35,279 bases of DNA from Zoogloea sp. (GCA_023150125.1 JAKLLM010000004.1:1-35279), one strand, 5' to 3'; shown: positions 1 to 8,463, numbered from the stretch's first letter. Translations and numbers: made by a program. Notes: a model not told the origin generated them from the sequence alone.

Positions 1-1
1 C

Positions 2-550
2 TTCCGCAGCGGCACGGTGGGGCAGTTCCTCCCCGGCCTGCAGCATCGGCTGCTGCCAGTGCCGGGCATCGCAGCGGGCGGCATGCTCCACGTGAAGGGC
101 CCCAACCTGATGTCCGGCTACCTGCGCTTCGAGAACCCCGGCGTGCTGCAGGCGCCCGTGTCGGCGGCCGGAGAGGGCTGGTACGAGACCGGCGACGTGG
201 TCGACGTGGACGCCGACGGCTTCGTGAAGATCGTCGGCCGGGTCAAGCGCTTCGCCAAGGTGGCCGGCGAGATGGTGTCGCTGGAGGCCGTCGAGAAGCT
301 CGCCGCCGCCGCCTCGCCCGGCGCCGCCCACGCTGCGTCGACCCAGCCCGACGCCAGCCGCGGCGAGACCATCCTGCTGTTCTCGACCGACCCGCAGCTC
401 ACCCGCGAGCGTCTGCAGACGGCCGCCCGCGACGGGGGCTGGCCCGAGATCGCGGTGCCGCGGCGGATCATCCAGGTCGACGCCCTGCCACTGCTCGGCA
501 CCGGCAAGATCGACTACGTCACCCTCAAACAGATGGCCGAGAAGGCCTGA
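2..550 (+). CDS. aas: AMP-binding acyl-[ACP] synthetase domain, C-terminal part (Aas-like), truncated by window start
   Basis: Open frame from base 2: [80 protein letters not shown], typical of the Aas acyl-ACP synthetase domain. Confidence 0.85.
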   Translation, partial: FRSGTVGQFLPGLQHRLLPVPGIAAGGMLHVKGPNLMSGYLRFENPGVLQAPVSAAGEGWYETGDVVDVDADGFVKIVGRVKRFAKVAGEMVSLEAVEKLAAAASPGAAHAASTQPDASRGETILLFSTDPQLTRERLQTAARDGGWPEIAVPRRIIQVDALPLLGTGKIDYVTLKQMAEKA

Positions 551-565
551 ACCCGGAGGCACGCC

Positions 566-1390
566 ATGAACCAAACCCTCGCCGCGCTGCTGCTCGCGCC
601 TGTCATCGCCACCGGCTGCGCCACCTGGTTCGACCAGGGCAGGCAGGCCCAGCGCGCCACGGTGGTCGATTACCTCTACCCGAAGGGCGAGCAGCCGACG
701 CTCACCCCGAGCACCCCCGAGCTGAAGCTGCCCCTGCGGGTCGGCATCGCCTTCGTGCCCGGCGAGCGCGCCGCCGATCTGCCCGAGGCCGAGCGCGAAC
801 GCCTGCTGCGCAAGGTGAAGGACGCCTTCGCCAGCCGGCCCTACATCGCCGCCATCGAGGTGATCCCCACCACCTACCTGCGCGCCCGCGGCGGTTTCGA
901 CAACCTCCAGCAGGCGGCGCAGATGTTCAACGTGGAGGTGGTGGCGCTGCTGTCCTACGACCAGGTGCAGTTCAGCGACAGCAACCGGCTGTCGGTCTTC
1001 TACTGGACCATCGTCGGCGGCTATTTCGTGAATGGCAGCCAGTACGACGTGAACACCCTCGTCGACGCCTCGGTGTTCGACGTGAAGAGCCGCCAACTGC
1101 TGTTCCGCGCGCCCGGCTCCAGCCAGATCAAGGGCAGCTCGCCGCTGGTGAAGTTCAGCGAGGCCTCCCGCGAGGCCCGTGGCGAAGGCTACCGGCAGGC
1201 CATCGACACGCTGATCCCGCAGCTCGACGCCCAGCTCGAGAACTTCAAGGTCAGGGTGAAGGAAGAAAAAGTCGCCCATGTGGTGAACAAACCCGGCTAC
1301 AGCGGTGGCGGTGCAAGCGATCTCGCCGGCCTCGGCCTGTTCGGCGTGCTGGCGGCGCTGGCTGCCCTGCGCAAGCGCCGTGTCGGCTGA
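566..1390 (+). CDS. Rhombotarget-type lipoprotein with GlyGly-CTERM-like C-terminus
   Basis: Signal peptide with lipobox (APVIATGC). C-terminal tail GYSGGGASDLAGLGLFGVLAALAALRKRRVG = Gly-rich motif + TM helix + basic end. Directly precedes a rhombosortase. Confidence 0.85.
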   Translation: MNQTLAALLLAPVIATGCATWFDQGRQAQRATVVDYLYPKGEQPTLTPSTPELKLPLRVGIAFVPGERAADLPEAERERLLRKVKDAFASRPYIAAIEVIPTTYLRARGGFDNLQQAAQMFNVEVVALLSYDQVQFSDSNRLSVFYWTIVGGYFVNGSQYDVNTLVDASVFDVKSRQLLFRAPGSSQIKGSSPLVKFSEASREARGEGYRQAIDTLIPQLDAQLENFKVRVKEEKVAHVVNKPGYSGGGASDLAGLGLFGVLAALAALRKRRVG

Positions 1391-1919
1391 ACGCCTGCTG
1401 CTGGGCTTGCTGGCCATGCTTCTCGTCACCGCCAACCTGCTGCCCGGCGACGCCGTCGAATGGCGCCGCGGAGCCATCGGCCACGATGAGCCGTGGCGGC
1501 TGTGGACCGGCCAGTTCTGCCACTGGTCGGGGCTGCACCTGGCCGGCAACCTGGCCGCCGCCGCGGCCATCGGAGTGATCATCGGCAGGCCCGTCCGCCG
1601 CTGGCTGGCCGCGCTGCCGCTCGTCGCCCCGCTGCTGTCGCTGTTCCTGCTGGTGGCTGCGCCCGGGCTGGAAAGCTACCGCGGGCTGTCGGGGCTGGTC
1701 GGCGTGCTGGTCGCCGCTGCAGTGGTCGAGGGCGGCACGCCCGGCCGGCTGCTCGGCATCGTCTATCTTGGCAAGCTGGTTTTCGACGCCGCCACCGGCA
1801 GCGGGTCGGCGCTGCTGCCGGCCGGCATCGGCGTCACCTGGGCGGCCCACCTCGGCGGCCTGCTGATCGGCGCCGCGCTGGCCGTGGCTTTCCGCATTCA
1901 TGACAGGCGCCCGCGATGA
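1380..1919 (+). CDS. Rhombosortase (rhomboid-family intramembrane serine protease)
   Basis: Multi-TM; FCHWSGLHLAGNL, GLSG (Ser) and TWAAHLGGLLIG (His) motifs. GTG start at 1380 fits better than the ORF-track ATG at 1305, which lies inside the lipoprotein gene; stop overlaps next ATG. Confidence 0.85.
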   Translation: MSAERLLLGLLAMLLVTANLLPGDAVEWRRGAIGHDEPWRLWTGQFCHWSGLHLAGNLAAAAAIGVIIGRPVRRWLAALPLVAPLLSLFLLVAAPGLESYRGLSGLVGVLVAAAVVEGGTPGRLLGIVYLGKLVFDAATGSGSALLPAGIGVTWAAHLGGLLIGAALAVAFRIHDRRPR

Positions 1920-3148
1920 AGCGCCGTAGCTTCCTGTCCGGCGCGGTGGGCGCCGCCATCCTTGGCCTCGGCGGCAGCGTGTTCGCCCGCCAGCAGCTGT
2001 GGAACCCCTGCCACGCGGCCCTGCCGCCCGCCATCGCCGGGCACGACATCGTCCGCGCCGCCTGGGACGGCATCGATGCAGCCCAGGTGTGGGACTGCCA
2101 TGCCCACCTGGCCGGCATCGGCGACGGGGGCAGCGGCATCCGGATCAACCCGCGCATGTTGAGCCCGCTGCACCCCACCGAATACCTGCAGCGCCTGTTC
2201 TACCTGAATGCCGGCTGCGCCCACCAGGCGCCGGGCCGGGTAGACCAGAGCTACCTGGAACGCCTGCACAACCTCGCCGACGGCATGCAGCCGGGCTTCA
2301 AGCTGCTGCTCTTCGCCTTCGAGCAGACCCACGACCGCGCCGGCCGGCCGCACCCCGAGCTCACCGCCTTCCACGTCCCCAACCACCACGCCCGCGACGT
2401 GGCCCGGGCCCACCCGGCCTACTTCGAGTGGGCCTGCTCGATCCATCCGCTGCGCGAGGATTGCGTGGAGGCCCTCGAAGACGCCGCCCGCGACGGCGCC
2501 CGGGCAGTCAAGTGGCTGCCGCCGGCGATGGGCATCGACCCAGCCACGCCGGCCTGCGACCGTTTCTACCGCGCCCTGGCCCGCCTCGACCTGCCGCTGA
2601 TCACCCACGCCGGCGAAGAAAAGGCCGTCCACGGCGCCGGCGAAGCCGGCTGGGGCAACCCGCTGCGCCTGCGCCGGGCCCTCGACCACGGCGTGCGGGT
2701 GGTGGTCGCCCACTGCGCCAGCCTCGGCGACGACCACGACGAAGACCGCGGCCAACACGGCCCGCGGGTGTCCAGCTTCAGCCTGTTCACCCGCTTGATG
2801 GGCGAAGCCCGCTACGAAGGCCGCCTGTTCGGCGACATCTCGGCGATCACCCTACGCAACCGCCAGCTGTCCACCCTGCGCCAGCTGATCGAACGGGACG
2901 ACTGGCACCCGCGCCTGCTGTTCGGCACCGATTACCCACTGCCCGGCATCCTGCCGCTGGTCTCGCTGTGCCGGCTGGCCGCCGAGAAGCTGCTGCCCGA
3001 GGCCGCGCTGCCGGTGCTCGAAACATTGCGCGAACACAATCCGCTGCTCTTCGACTTCGTGCTCAAGCGCCAGCTCCGCGCCGGCCGCCGGCACCTCGCC
3101 GCCAGCATCTTCGAGACACGCCGCATCTTCGATCGGAAATCTGCATGA
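1916..3148 (+). CDS. Amidohydrolase-family metal-dependent hydrolase with possible Tat-type N-terminus
   Basis: N-term MKRRSFLSGAVGAA; WDCHAHL (HxH), ITHAGEE, VAHCAS, LLFGTDYPL motifs of amidohydrolase-2 fold; ATGA overlaps with both neighbours. Confidence 0.8.
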   Translation: MKRRSFLSGAVGAAILGLGGSVFARQQLWNPCHAALPPAIAGHDIVRAAWDGIDAAQVWDCHAHLAGIGDGGSGIRINPRMLSPLHPTEYLQRLFYLNAGCAHQAPGRVDQSYLERLHNLADGMQPGFKLLLFAFEQTHDRAGRPHPELTAFHVPNHHARDVARAHPAYFEWACSIHPLREDCVEALEDAARDGARAVKWLPPAMGIDPATPACDRFYRALARLDLPLITHAGEEKAVHGAGEAGWGNPLRLRRALDHGVRVVVAHCASLGDDHDEDRGQHGPRVSSFSLFTRLMGEARYEGRLFGDISAITLRNRQLSTLRQLIERDDWHPRLLFGTDYPLPGILPLVSLCRLAAEKLLPEAALPVLETLREHNPLLFDFVLKRQLRAGRRHLAASIFETRRIFDRKSA

Positions 3149-5022
3149 GCCAATTCCGCCTCCTCCGCGAACGACGTTTCCGGCCCTTCTTCCTGACCCA
3201 GTTCCTGGGCGCCTTCAACGACAACCTGTTCAAGAACGCGCTGGTGGTGCTGCTCACCTTCCAGGCGGCGAGCTGGACGACGATCGCGCCGGCGCTGCTG
3301 GCCAACCTGGCGGCGGGCATCTTCATCCTGCCCTTCTTCCTGTTCTCGGCCACCGCCGGCCAGCTCGCCGACAAATACGACAAGGCGCGCCTGACCCGCC
3401 TCGTGAAGGTGCTGGAAATCGCCATCATGCTGGTCGCGCTGGCCGGCTTCGTGCTGCACAGCCTGGCGGTGCTGCTGGGCGCGCTGTTCCTGCTGGGCTG
3501 CCACTCGACCCTGTTCGGGCCGGTCAAGTACGCGCTGCTGCCCCAGCATCTCCACGAGGACGAGCTGGTCGGCGGCAACGCGCTGGTCGAAGCCGGCACC
3601 TTCGTGGCGATCCTGCTCGGCACGCTGGCCGGCGGAATGCTCGCGGCGGCCGAGCACGGCGCGCTGTGGATCGCCGCCGCCGGCCTGATGGTGGCCCTCG
3701 CCGGCTACCTCACGAGCCGCGGCGTGCCGCCCGCCCCGGCGCCGGAACCCGGCCTCAAGGTCAATCCCAACCCACTCACCGAAACCTGGCGCAACATCGG
3801 CTTCGCCCGCGAGAACCAGCCGGTGTATCTGGCGATCCTCGGCATCTCGTGGTTCTGGCTCTACGGCGCGCTGTTTCTGGCCCAGTTTCCGGCCTATGCC
3901 AAGAGCGTGATCGGCGGTGGCGAAGGCACGGTGACGCTGCTGCTCGCCACCTTCACGGTGGGCATCGGCCTCGGCTCGCTGCTGTGCGAAAAGCTCTCGG
4001 GCGGGCAGATCGAGATCGGCCTGGTGCCCTTCGGCTCGATCGGCCTGACGATCTTCGGGCTGGACCTGGCCTTCGCCTCGCCGGCCGGCCTGCCGGCGGG
4101 GGCACCGCTGGCGGTCGCCGAGGTGCTCGCCCAGCCGGGCGTCGTCCGGGTGCTGGTTGCGCTGCTGATGCTGGGGGTGTTCGGCGGCTTCTTCATCGTG
4201 CCGCTCTACGCGATGATGCAGAGCCGTTCGGCGGCGGCGCATCGGGCCCGGGTGATCGCCGCCAACAACATCATGAACGCCCTGTTCATGGTGGCCGGCG
4301 CCCTGGCTGCCGGTGGCCTGCTGAGCGCCGGGTTGTCGATCCCGGCGCTGTTCGGCGTGGCCGCGGTGATGAACGCTGCGGTGGCGGTGTATATCTACCG
4401 GCTGGTGCCGGAGTTCCTGCTGCGTTTCATCGTCTGGATGCTGATCCACACGGTATACCGCCTGCGCACCCGCGGCCTCGAGCACATCCCCGAGGACGGC
4501 CCGGCGGTGCTGGTCTGCAACCACGTGAGCTTCGTCGACGCGCTGGTGATCTCGGCGGCGTGCCGGCGGCCGATCCGCTTCGTGATGGACCACCGGATCT
4601 TCCGCTGGCCGGTGCTGTCGTTCGTGTTCCGCCACAGCCGGGCGATCCCCATCGCGCCCGCCAAGGAGGATGCGGCGATGATGGAGGCGGCCTTCGCCGA
4701 GGTCTCCAGCGCCCTCGCGGCGGGCGAGCTGGTCGGGCTGTTTCCGGAGGGGCGGATCACCTTCGACGGTGAGATCTCGCCCTTCAGGCCGGGCATCACG
4801 CGCATCCTGGATGCCAACCCGGTGCCGGTCGTGCCGATGGCGCTACGCGGGATGTGGGGCAGCATGTTCTCGCGCAAGGACGGCCCGGCCCTGAGCCGCC
4901 CGCTGCGCCGCGGCCTGTTCAGCCGGATCGAACTGGCCGTCGGCCCGGCCCTGCCCCCGGAGCGCATCTGCCTGCCGGGCCTGCAGCTCCAGGTGGCGGA
5001 GCTGCGGGGCGACTGGAAATAG
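3145..5022 (+). CDS. MFS transporter fused to PlsC acyltransferase (LplT/Aas-like lysophospholipid flippase-acyltransferase)
   Basis: FFLTQFLGAFNDNLFKNALVVLL.. (LplT-like MFS), then NHVSFVD (HX4D) and FPEGRIT of PlsC. Start at 3145 overlaps upstream stop; the 1999 start in the ORF track is spurious. Confidence 0.88.
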   Translation: MSQFRLLRERRFRPFFLTQFLGAFNDNLFKNALVVLLTFQAASWTTIAPALLANLAAGIFILPFFLFSATAGQLADKYDKARLTRLVKVLEIAIMLVALAGFVLHSLAVLLGALFLLGCHSTLFGPVKYALLPQHLHEDELVGGNALVEAGTFVAILLGTLAGGMLAAAEHGALWIAAAGLMVALAGYLTSRGVPPAPAPEPGLKVNPNPLTETWRNIGFARENQPVYLAILGISWFWLYGALFLAQFPAYAKSVIGGGEGTVTLLLATFTVGIGLGSLLCEKLSGGQIEIGLVPFGSIGLTIFGLDLAFASPAGLPAGAPLAVAEVLAQPGVVRVLVALLMLGVFGGFFIVPLYAMMQSRSAAAHRARVIAANNIMNALFMVAGALAAGGLLSAGLSIPALFGVAAVMNAAVAVYIYRLVPEFLLRFIVWMLIHTVYRLRTRGLEHIPEDGPAVLVCNHVSFVDALVISAACRRPIRFVMDHRIFRWPVLSFVFRHSRAIPIAPAKEDAAMMEAAFAEVSSALAAGELVGLFPEGRITFDGEISPFRPGITRILDANPVPVVPMALRGMWGSMFSRKDGPALSRPLRRGLFSRIELAVGPALPPERICLPGLQLQVAELRGDWK

Positions 5023-5029
5023 GCCTCGT

Positions 5030-5623
5030 TCAGCCCGGGCTCAGGGCGCCGAGCGAGGCTTCGGCACGCTCGAGCCGCGCGGCGAGCCGCGGACGCACCG
5101 TCAGCATCGCAAAGCCGATGCCGGCCAGCGTCAGCCCGGCGAACAAGCCCATGAAGCCGGTGTACCCCAGCATCGCGGCAACCGGCTTGGCGACACCGAC
5201 GAAGGCGGCGTAAAGCCACGACGTGGCGCTGATCGCACCGAAGATGACCGGCATCAGAGCGGCCTGCTGGGGGTCGGCCTGGGGCGTCGCCATCCGCGGG
5301 AACGCGATCAGGTGCAGGCCCAGGCTGTTGACGGTCAGGACCGTCACCACGCTCAGCTTGGCCAGCAGCTTGGGCTTGGTGGCCAGCAGCTCGGTGTCGA
5401 AGCCGGTATCCATGCCGATCACCGCCAGGCCGGTGATCCACAGCACGACCAGGGCAAGGGTGGCCACCGAGGCAGCCCTGCCCAGCATGTTCATGTCGAT
5501 GCGATCCCGCGCAAAGATCGCGAAATCGCCAAAGGCTACCGCCACTGCGCCGATGGCCAGCGCGAGTACATGCAGATAGATTGCCAGCATCCTGACAATG
5601 GTAAGGAAGTCGGGGTTTTCCAT
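5030..5623 (-). CDS. Uncharacterised multi-TM membrane protein
   Basis: MENPDFLTIVRMLAIYLHVLALAIGAVAVAFGDF.., several hydrophobic helices; immediately downstream of the heme sensor gene. Confidence 0.7.
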   Translation of the reverse strand: MENPDFLTIVRMLAIYLHVLALAIGAVAVAFGDFAIFARDRIDMNMLGRAASVATLALVVLWITGLAVIGMDTGFDTELLATKPKLLAKLSVVTVLTVNSLGLHLIAFPRMATPQADPQQAALMPVIFGAISATSWLYAAFVGVAKPVAAMLGYTGFMGLFAGLTLAGIGFAMLTVRPRLAARLERAEASLGALSPG

Positions 5624-5631
5624 GATGGTCC

Positions 5632-6600
5632 TCAGCGTTTGTTCAGACGGCGGTAGAGATAGTCGATGGACGTATGCATCGCCTTCACGGCGGTGTTGAG
5701 TTCGTGGATCTCGTTGCGGGAGACATGCTCGCCCTCGATGAAATCCACCTTTTCGACCTGCGCACCCGGTTCGGAATTGGCCGCCGCCAGCGCGAACTCG
5801 CGCACCCGGCGTACCGGCACGATCACCTGCTGGCGGATGAACACCAGCAGGCCGGCAACCCCCAGGCCCATCGCGGCGAGGGCCATCCACACCTGGTTGT
5901 CGAAGCGCTGCACGAAGTCGGCGAGGCTGAATTCCAGCGGGATCGCCACACTGATCACGCCAGCCAGCTTGCCCTCCTCATAGCCGTAGCCCTGGGGCCC
6001 GGGATACAGCGCGGTGACGGCCGCCGGCGCCGCTGCGGGGGAACCGTGGCAGCGCATGCAGCCCTTGTCGGCCACCAGCCGGCGGGCATACAGCAGCTGG
6101 CCGCCGCGTACCTCGCTGTATTCGGAGGCGCCAGATTCGCGGATCGCGTTCATCGCGACCTTGTCGAACTCGCTCGGCGCGTTGTTGGGGTTCATGTAGC
6201 GGTCGGACGTCATGCGGAACTTTGCCTTCGCCGGCGAGGCGATCGTGATGTCGGACAGTTCCCGCTGCACCAGGGCCGGATTCTTGCGGTGAAAGGCCGC
6301 CGCGTTGGGCGCGGTGGTGGAATCATTTGCCCCCTGGGCCGTCGAGAGCTCCCGCTCGAGGAAGCTGCCGACCTCGAGCTTCGGGTCGCGGGGGTCGTCC
6401 TTCACCCAGATGCCCCGGTAGCGGCTCGCCCATTGCCCGAAGTTATCCACCATGTCGGCCACGGTCCGCGCCTGGTTGCGGGTTTCGCTGACATAGACGG
6501 ACGATCCGACCAGATAGCTGGCCACGGCAGCAATACATGCCAGGCCGATCAGCAATACGATGAATTGAAATGAAAGGGAGAGCTTCTTGAAGGCAGTCAT
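5632..6600 (-). CDS. Membrane-anchored Tll0287/DUF3365-like c-type heme sensor
   Basis: N-term TM, periplasmic region with CMRCH heme-binding motif, second TM and HAMP-like region; start MTAFKKLSLSFQF at 6600. Confidence 0.75.
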   Translation of the reverse strand: MTAFKKLSLSFQFIVLLIGLACIAAVASYLVGSSVYVSETRNQARTVADMVDNFGQWASRYRGIWVKDDPRDPKLEVGSFLERELSTAQGANDSTTAPNAAAFHRKNPALVQRELSDITIASPAKAKFRMTSDRYMNPNNAPSEFDKVAMNAIRESGASEYSEVRGGQLLYARRLVADKGCMRCHGSPAAAPAAVTALYPGPQGYGYEEGKLAGVISVAIPLEFSLADFVQRFDNQVWMALAAMGLGVAGLLVFIRQQVIVPVRRVREFALAAANSEPGAQVEKVDFIEGEHVSRNEIHELNTAVKAMHTSIDYLYRRLNKR

Positions 6601-6611
6601 GGCAATTGGAA

Positions 6612-7205
6612 TCAATCCAGCAATTCGGCAAGGAAATCGGCGCGGGCTTTGTCACCGCTCACGTGGGCGGCCACGGCCTGGGTGAATACATCGACGGCAA
6701 TACCACCGGGGTATTTCGGATAGAGATCGTCCAGCACGTCGTCGATCATCATGCTGGCCACTGGCCCGGCATATTTCTTCAATATGATCCGGGCCCGTTC
6801 TATGACGATGTCTATTTCCGGAAGCGGCCGCTCGAGCGCCCCTGGCAGCCCCGAGCTCGTCACCGCATTACCGACCGATTTGAGCGCATCCAGAATTGCC
6901 GTCGCGGTGCGGCTGATCGATGCCGTCGCACCGGAAGCCGTCGCCACCCCTTCCATGCCCGACATGATCGAGCTCGTCATCAGGAACAGGGGGGTCGAGA
7001 TCCCGTGCCGACGCATCTGGCGCCCCAGCCGGAACCCGCTGCCGCCATTGGCCAGCGGAGCCGCATCACAAAACACCGCGCCATACCTGAACGCCGCGCA
7101 CAGGCTCAGGGCCTCGTCCGCCGAATTGGTCACCTTGGCCACCTTGGCCAGACCTGGCGGAACGATTGCGGCATCGTTGGTAACGAACAGAATCGCTGTC
7201 GTCAT
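6612..7205 (-). CDS. Receiver-like protein with uncharacterised C-terminal helical domain
   Basis: MTTAILFVTNDAAIV..AVFCDAAPLANGGSGFRLGRQMRRHGISTPLFLMTSS.. resembles a response-regulator receiver, with the usual K position apparently R. Confidence 0.55.
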   Translation of the reverse strand: MTTAILFVTNDAAIVPPGLAKVAKVTNSADEALSLCAAFRYGAVFCDAAPLANGGSGFRLGRQMRRHGISTPLFLMTSSIMSGMEGVATASGATASISRTATAILDALKSVGNAVTSSGLPGALERPLPEIDIVIERARIILKKYAGPVASMMIDDVLDDLYPKYPGGIAVDVFTQAVAAHVSGDKARADFLAELLD

Positions 7206-7276
7206 CGGAAATCCCGGCTCGCATCTCAATGACACATAAGCGCGCGAATACCGAAAGCGCGCATACCCGTTTTGGG

Positions 7277-7318
7277 TCAGATATCTGAAATACAATCTGA
7301 CATATGAATTGTCAGATT
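7277..7318. promoter_or_regulatory. Two adjacent dyads sharing ATCTGA half-sites
   Basis: TCAGATATCTGA (7277-7288, perfect 12-bp palindrome) and AATCTGACA-TATGAAT-TGTCAGATT (7294-7318, perfect 9-bp arms), upstream of the minus-strand gene starting at 7205. Confidence 0.6.
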
Positions 7319-7338
7319 ATGCTAAATACCCGAAGAAA

Positions 7339-7358
7339 AGCCGCTATTCAAAGCGGCT
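7339..7358 (-). terminator. Rho-independent terminator, probably of yaeQ
   Basis: Minus strand AGCCGCT-TTGAAT-AGCGGCT followed by TTTTCTTC. Confidence 0.6.
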
Positions 7359-7362
7359 CCTC

Positions 7363-7380
7363 TTGTGACGCAATTCACAA
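7363..7380. promoter_or_regulatory. CRP/FNR-family-type palindrome
   Basis: TTGTGA-CGCAAT-TCACAA: perfect TGTGA-N6-TCACA. Confidence 0.45.
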
Positions 7381-7455
7381 TGTGGCAGTGATGGATTTCC
7401 ACCCACCCGGAATGGGCATTTAATTGCCCGGAGTGGGTATTTGGAGGGGTGTCCG

Positions 7456-7998
7456 TCAGGCGGGAAAGACGGAGCGAAGGGTAATGCTGAGGGTGGTATC
7501 GCCGGACGAAAACCAGATCTGCCCGTCCTGGACGGTGCAGCTGAGTTCCATGTTGCGTTCGGCCAGCCCGGCGAGGGCACGGGAATCTTCCTGAGCCAGG
7601 GCAAGGACGCGGAGTTTCGGCAGGCTCGACAGGCTGGCGGCATCCTTCTGCCACCACACATCCACCGCCCGGCCGCCGTAGGCCAGCACGATCACTTCGT
7701 CGGCCTTGCCGCACGCGCGGCGAAGCAGGCGCTCATCGGGCAAACCCACTTCGATCCAGCGGAGAATGCGGCCGGAATCGTCCTTCAACCACAGGGCCGG
7801 TTCGTCGTCGGTGGAGATGCCACGCCCAAACTGCAGGCGCTCGTCGCCATGGAGGGCAAAGGCGAGGATCCGGACCATCATCCGCTCGTCGGTCTCGGAC
7901 GGATGCCGCGCCAGGGTCAGCGTGTGTTCGGCAAAATACCCACGGTCCAGGTCGGACACATTGAGGGTGGCTCGGAAGATCGTGGATTTTAGGGCCAT
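7456..7998 (-). CDS. yaeQ: YaeQ family protein
   Basis: MALKSTIFRATLNVSDLDRGYFAEHTLTLARHPSETDERMMVRILAFALHGDERLQFGRGIS..DEPALW, characteristic YaeQ. Confidence 0.93.
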   Translation of the reverse strand: MALKSTIFRATLNVSDLDRGYFAEHTLTLARHPSETDERMMVRILAFALHGDERLQFGRGISTDDEPALWLKDDSGRILRWIEVGLPDERLLRRACGKADEVIVLAYGGRAVDVWWQKDAASLSSLPKLRVLALAQEDSRALAGLAERNMELSCTVQDGQIWFSSGDTTLSITLRSVFPA

Positions 7999-8022
7999 GG
8001 CAGCGATGAAGCGCTAAAAGAA

Positions 8023-8047
8023 AAACCGGGCCCCGAAGGCCCGGTTT
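8023..8047 (-). terminator. Rho-independent terminator of the Ala/Lys-repeat lipoprotein gene
   Basis: Perfect 10-bp stem AAACCGGGCC/GGCCCGGTTT with 5-nt loop, minus-strand T-rich tail. Confidence 0.8.
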
Positions 8048-8067
8048 GCGACAGATGACGACGGCGC

Positions 8068-8463
8068 TTACTTGCCGACGGCGGCCTTGGCCTTGTCGGC
8101 GGCTTCCTTGGTGGCATCGGCGGTGGCGGCGACAGCCTCCTTGCCCGCTTCCTTGGCAGCGCCGGCTGCTTCCTTGGCGGCAGCCACGGCATCCTTGGCT
8201 GCGTCCTTGGTCGCATCGACAGCTTCCTTGCCGGCTTCCTTTGTGGCGTCAACGGCCTCCTTGCCAGCTTCCTTGGCAGCGCCAGCGGCGTCCTTGGCGG
8301 CTTCCGCGGCCTGCTTGGCAGCTTCTTCAGCCTTCTGGGCAGCTTCCTTGGCGGCATCGACAACCGGAGCGGGCGCCGGGGCGGGAGCGGGCTCTTCCTT
8401 CTTGGAACAGGCGGCGAGACCAACGGCAATCAGGGTGGCGAGGAGCAGGGAACGGGTATTCAT
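8068..8463 (-). CDS. Small lipoprotein with Ala/Lys/Glu 11-mer-like repeats (LEA/apolipoprotein-like)
   Basis: MNTRSLLLATLIAVGLAACSKKE lipobox; repeated AAKEAGKEAVDATKEAGKEAVDATKDAAKDAV. Confidence 0.8.
   Translation of the reverse strand: MNTRSLLLATLIAVGLAACSKKEEPAPAPAPAPVVDAAKEAAQKAEEAAKQAAEAAKDAAGAAKEAGKEAVDATKEAGKEAVDATKDAAKDAVAAAKEAAGAAKEAGKEAVAATADATKEAADKAKAAVGK

Noticed and set aside
1999-3144. Upstream extension of the MFS-PlsC ORF (Arg/Pro-rich N-terminus)
   Set aside because: Out-of-frame read-through of the amidohydrolase gene; LplT-like homology begins at the ATG at 3145.
2932-4635. 567-aa minus-strand ORF
   Set aside because: Antisense of the MFS-PlsC gene, compositionally typical of shadow ORFs.
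8068-8463. CRISPR-like spacing of repeated cttccttggc units
   Set aside because: Repeats are in-frame codon repeats of an Ala/Lys-rich lipoprotein without unique spacers; no CRISPR array found in the window.
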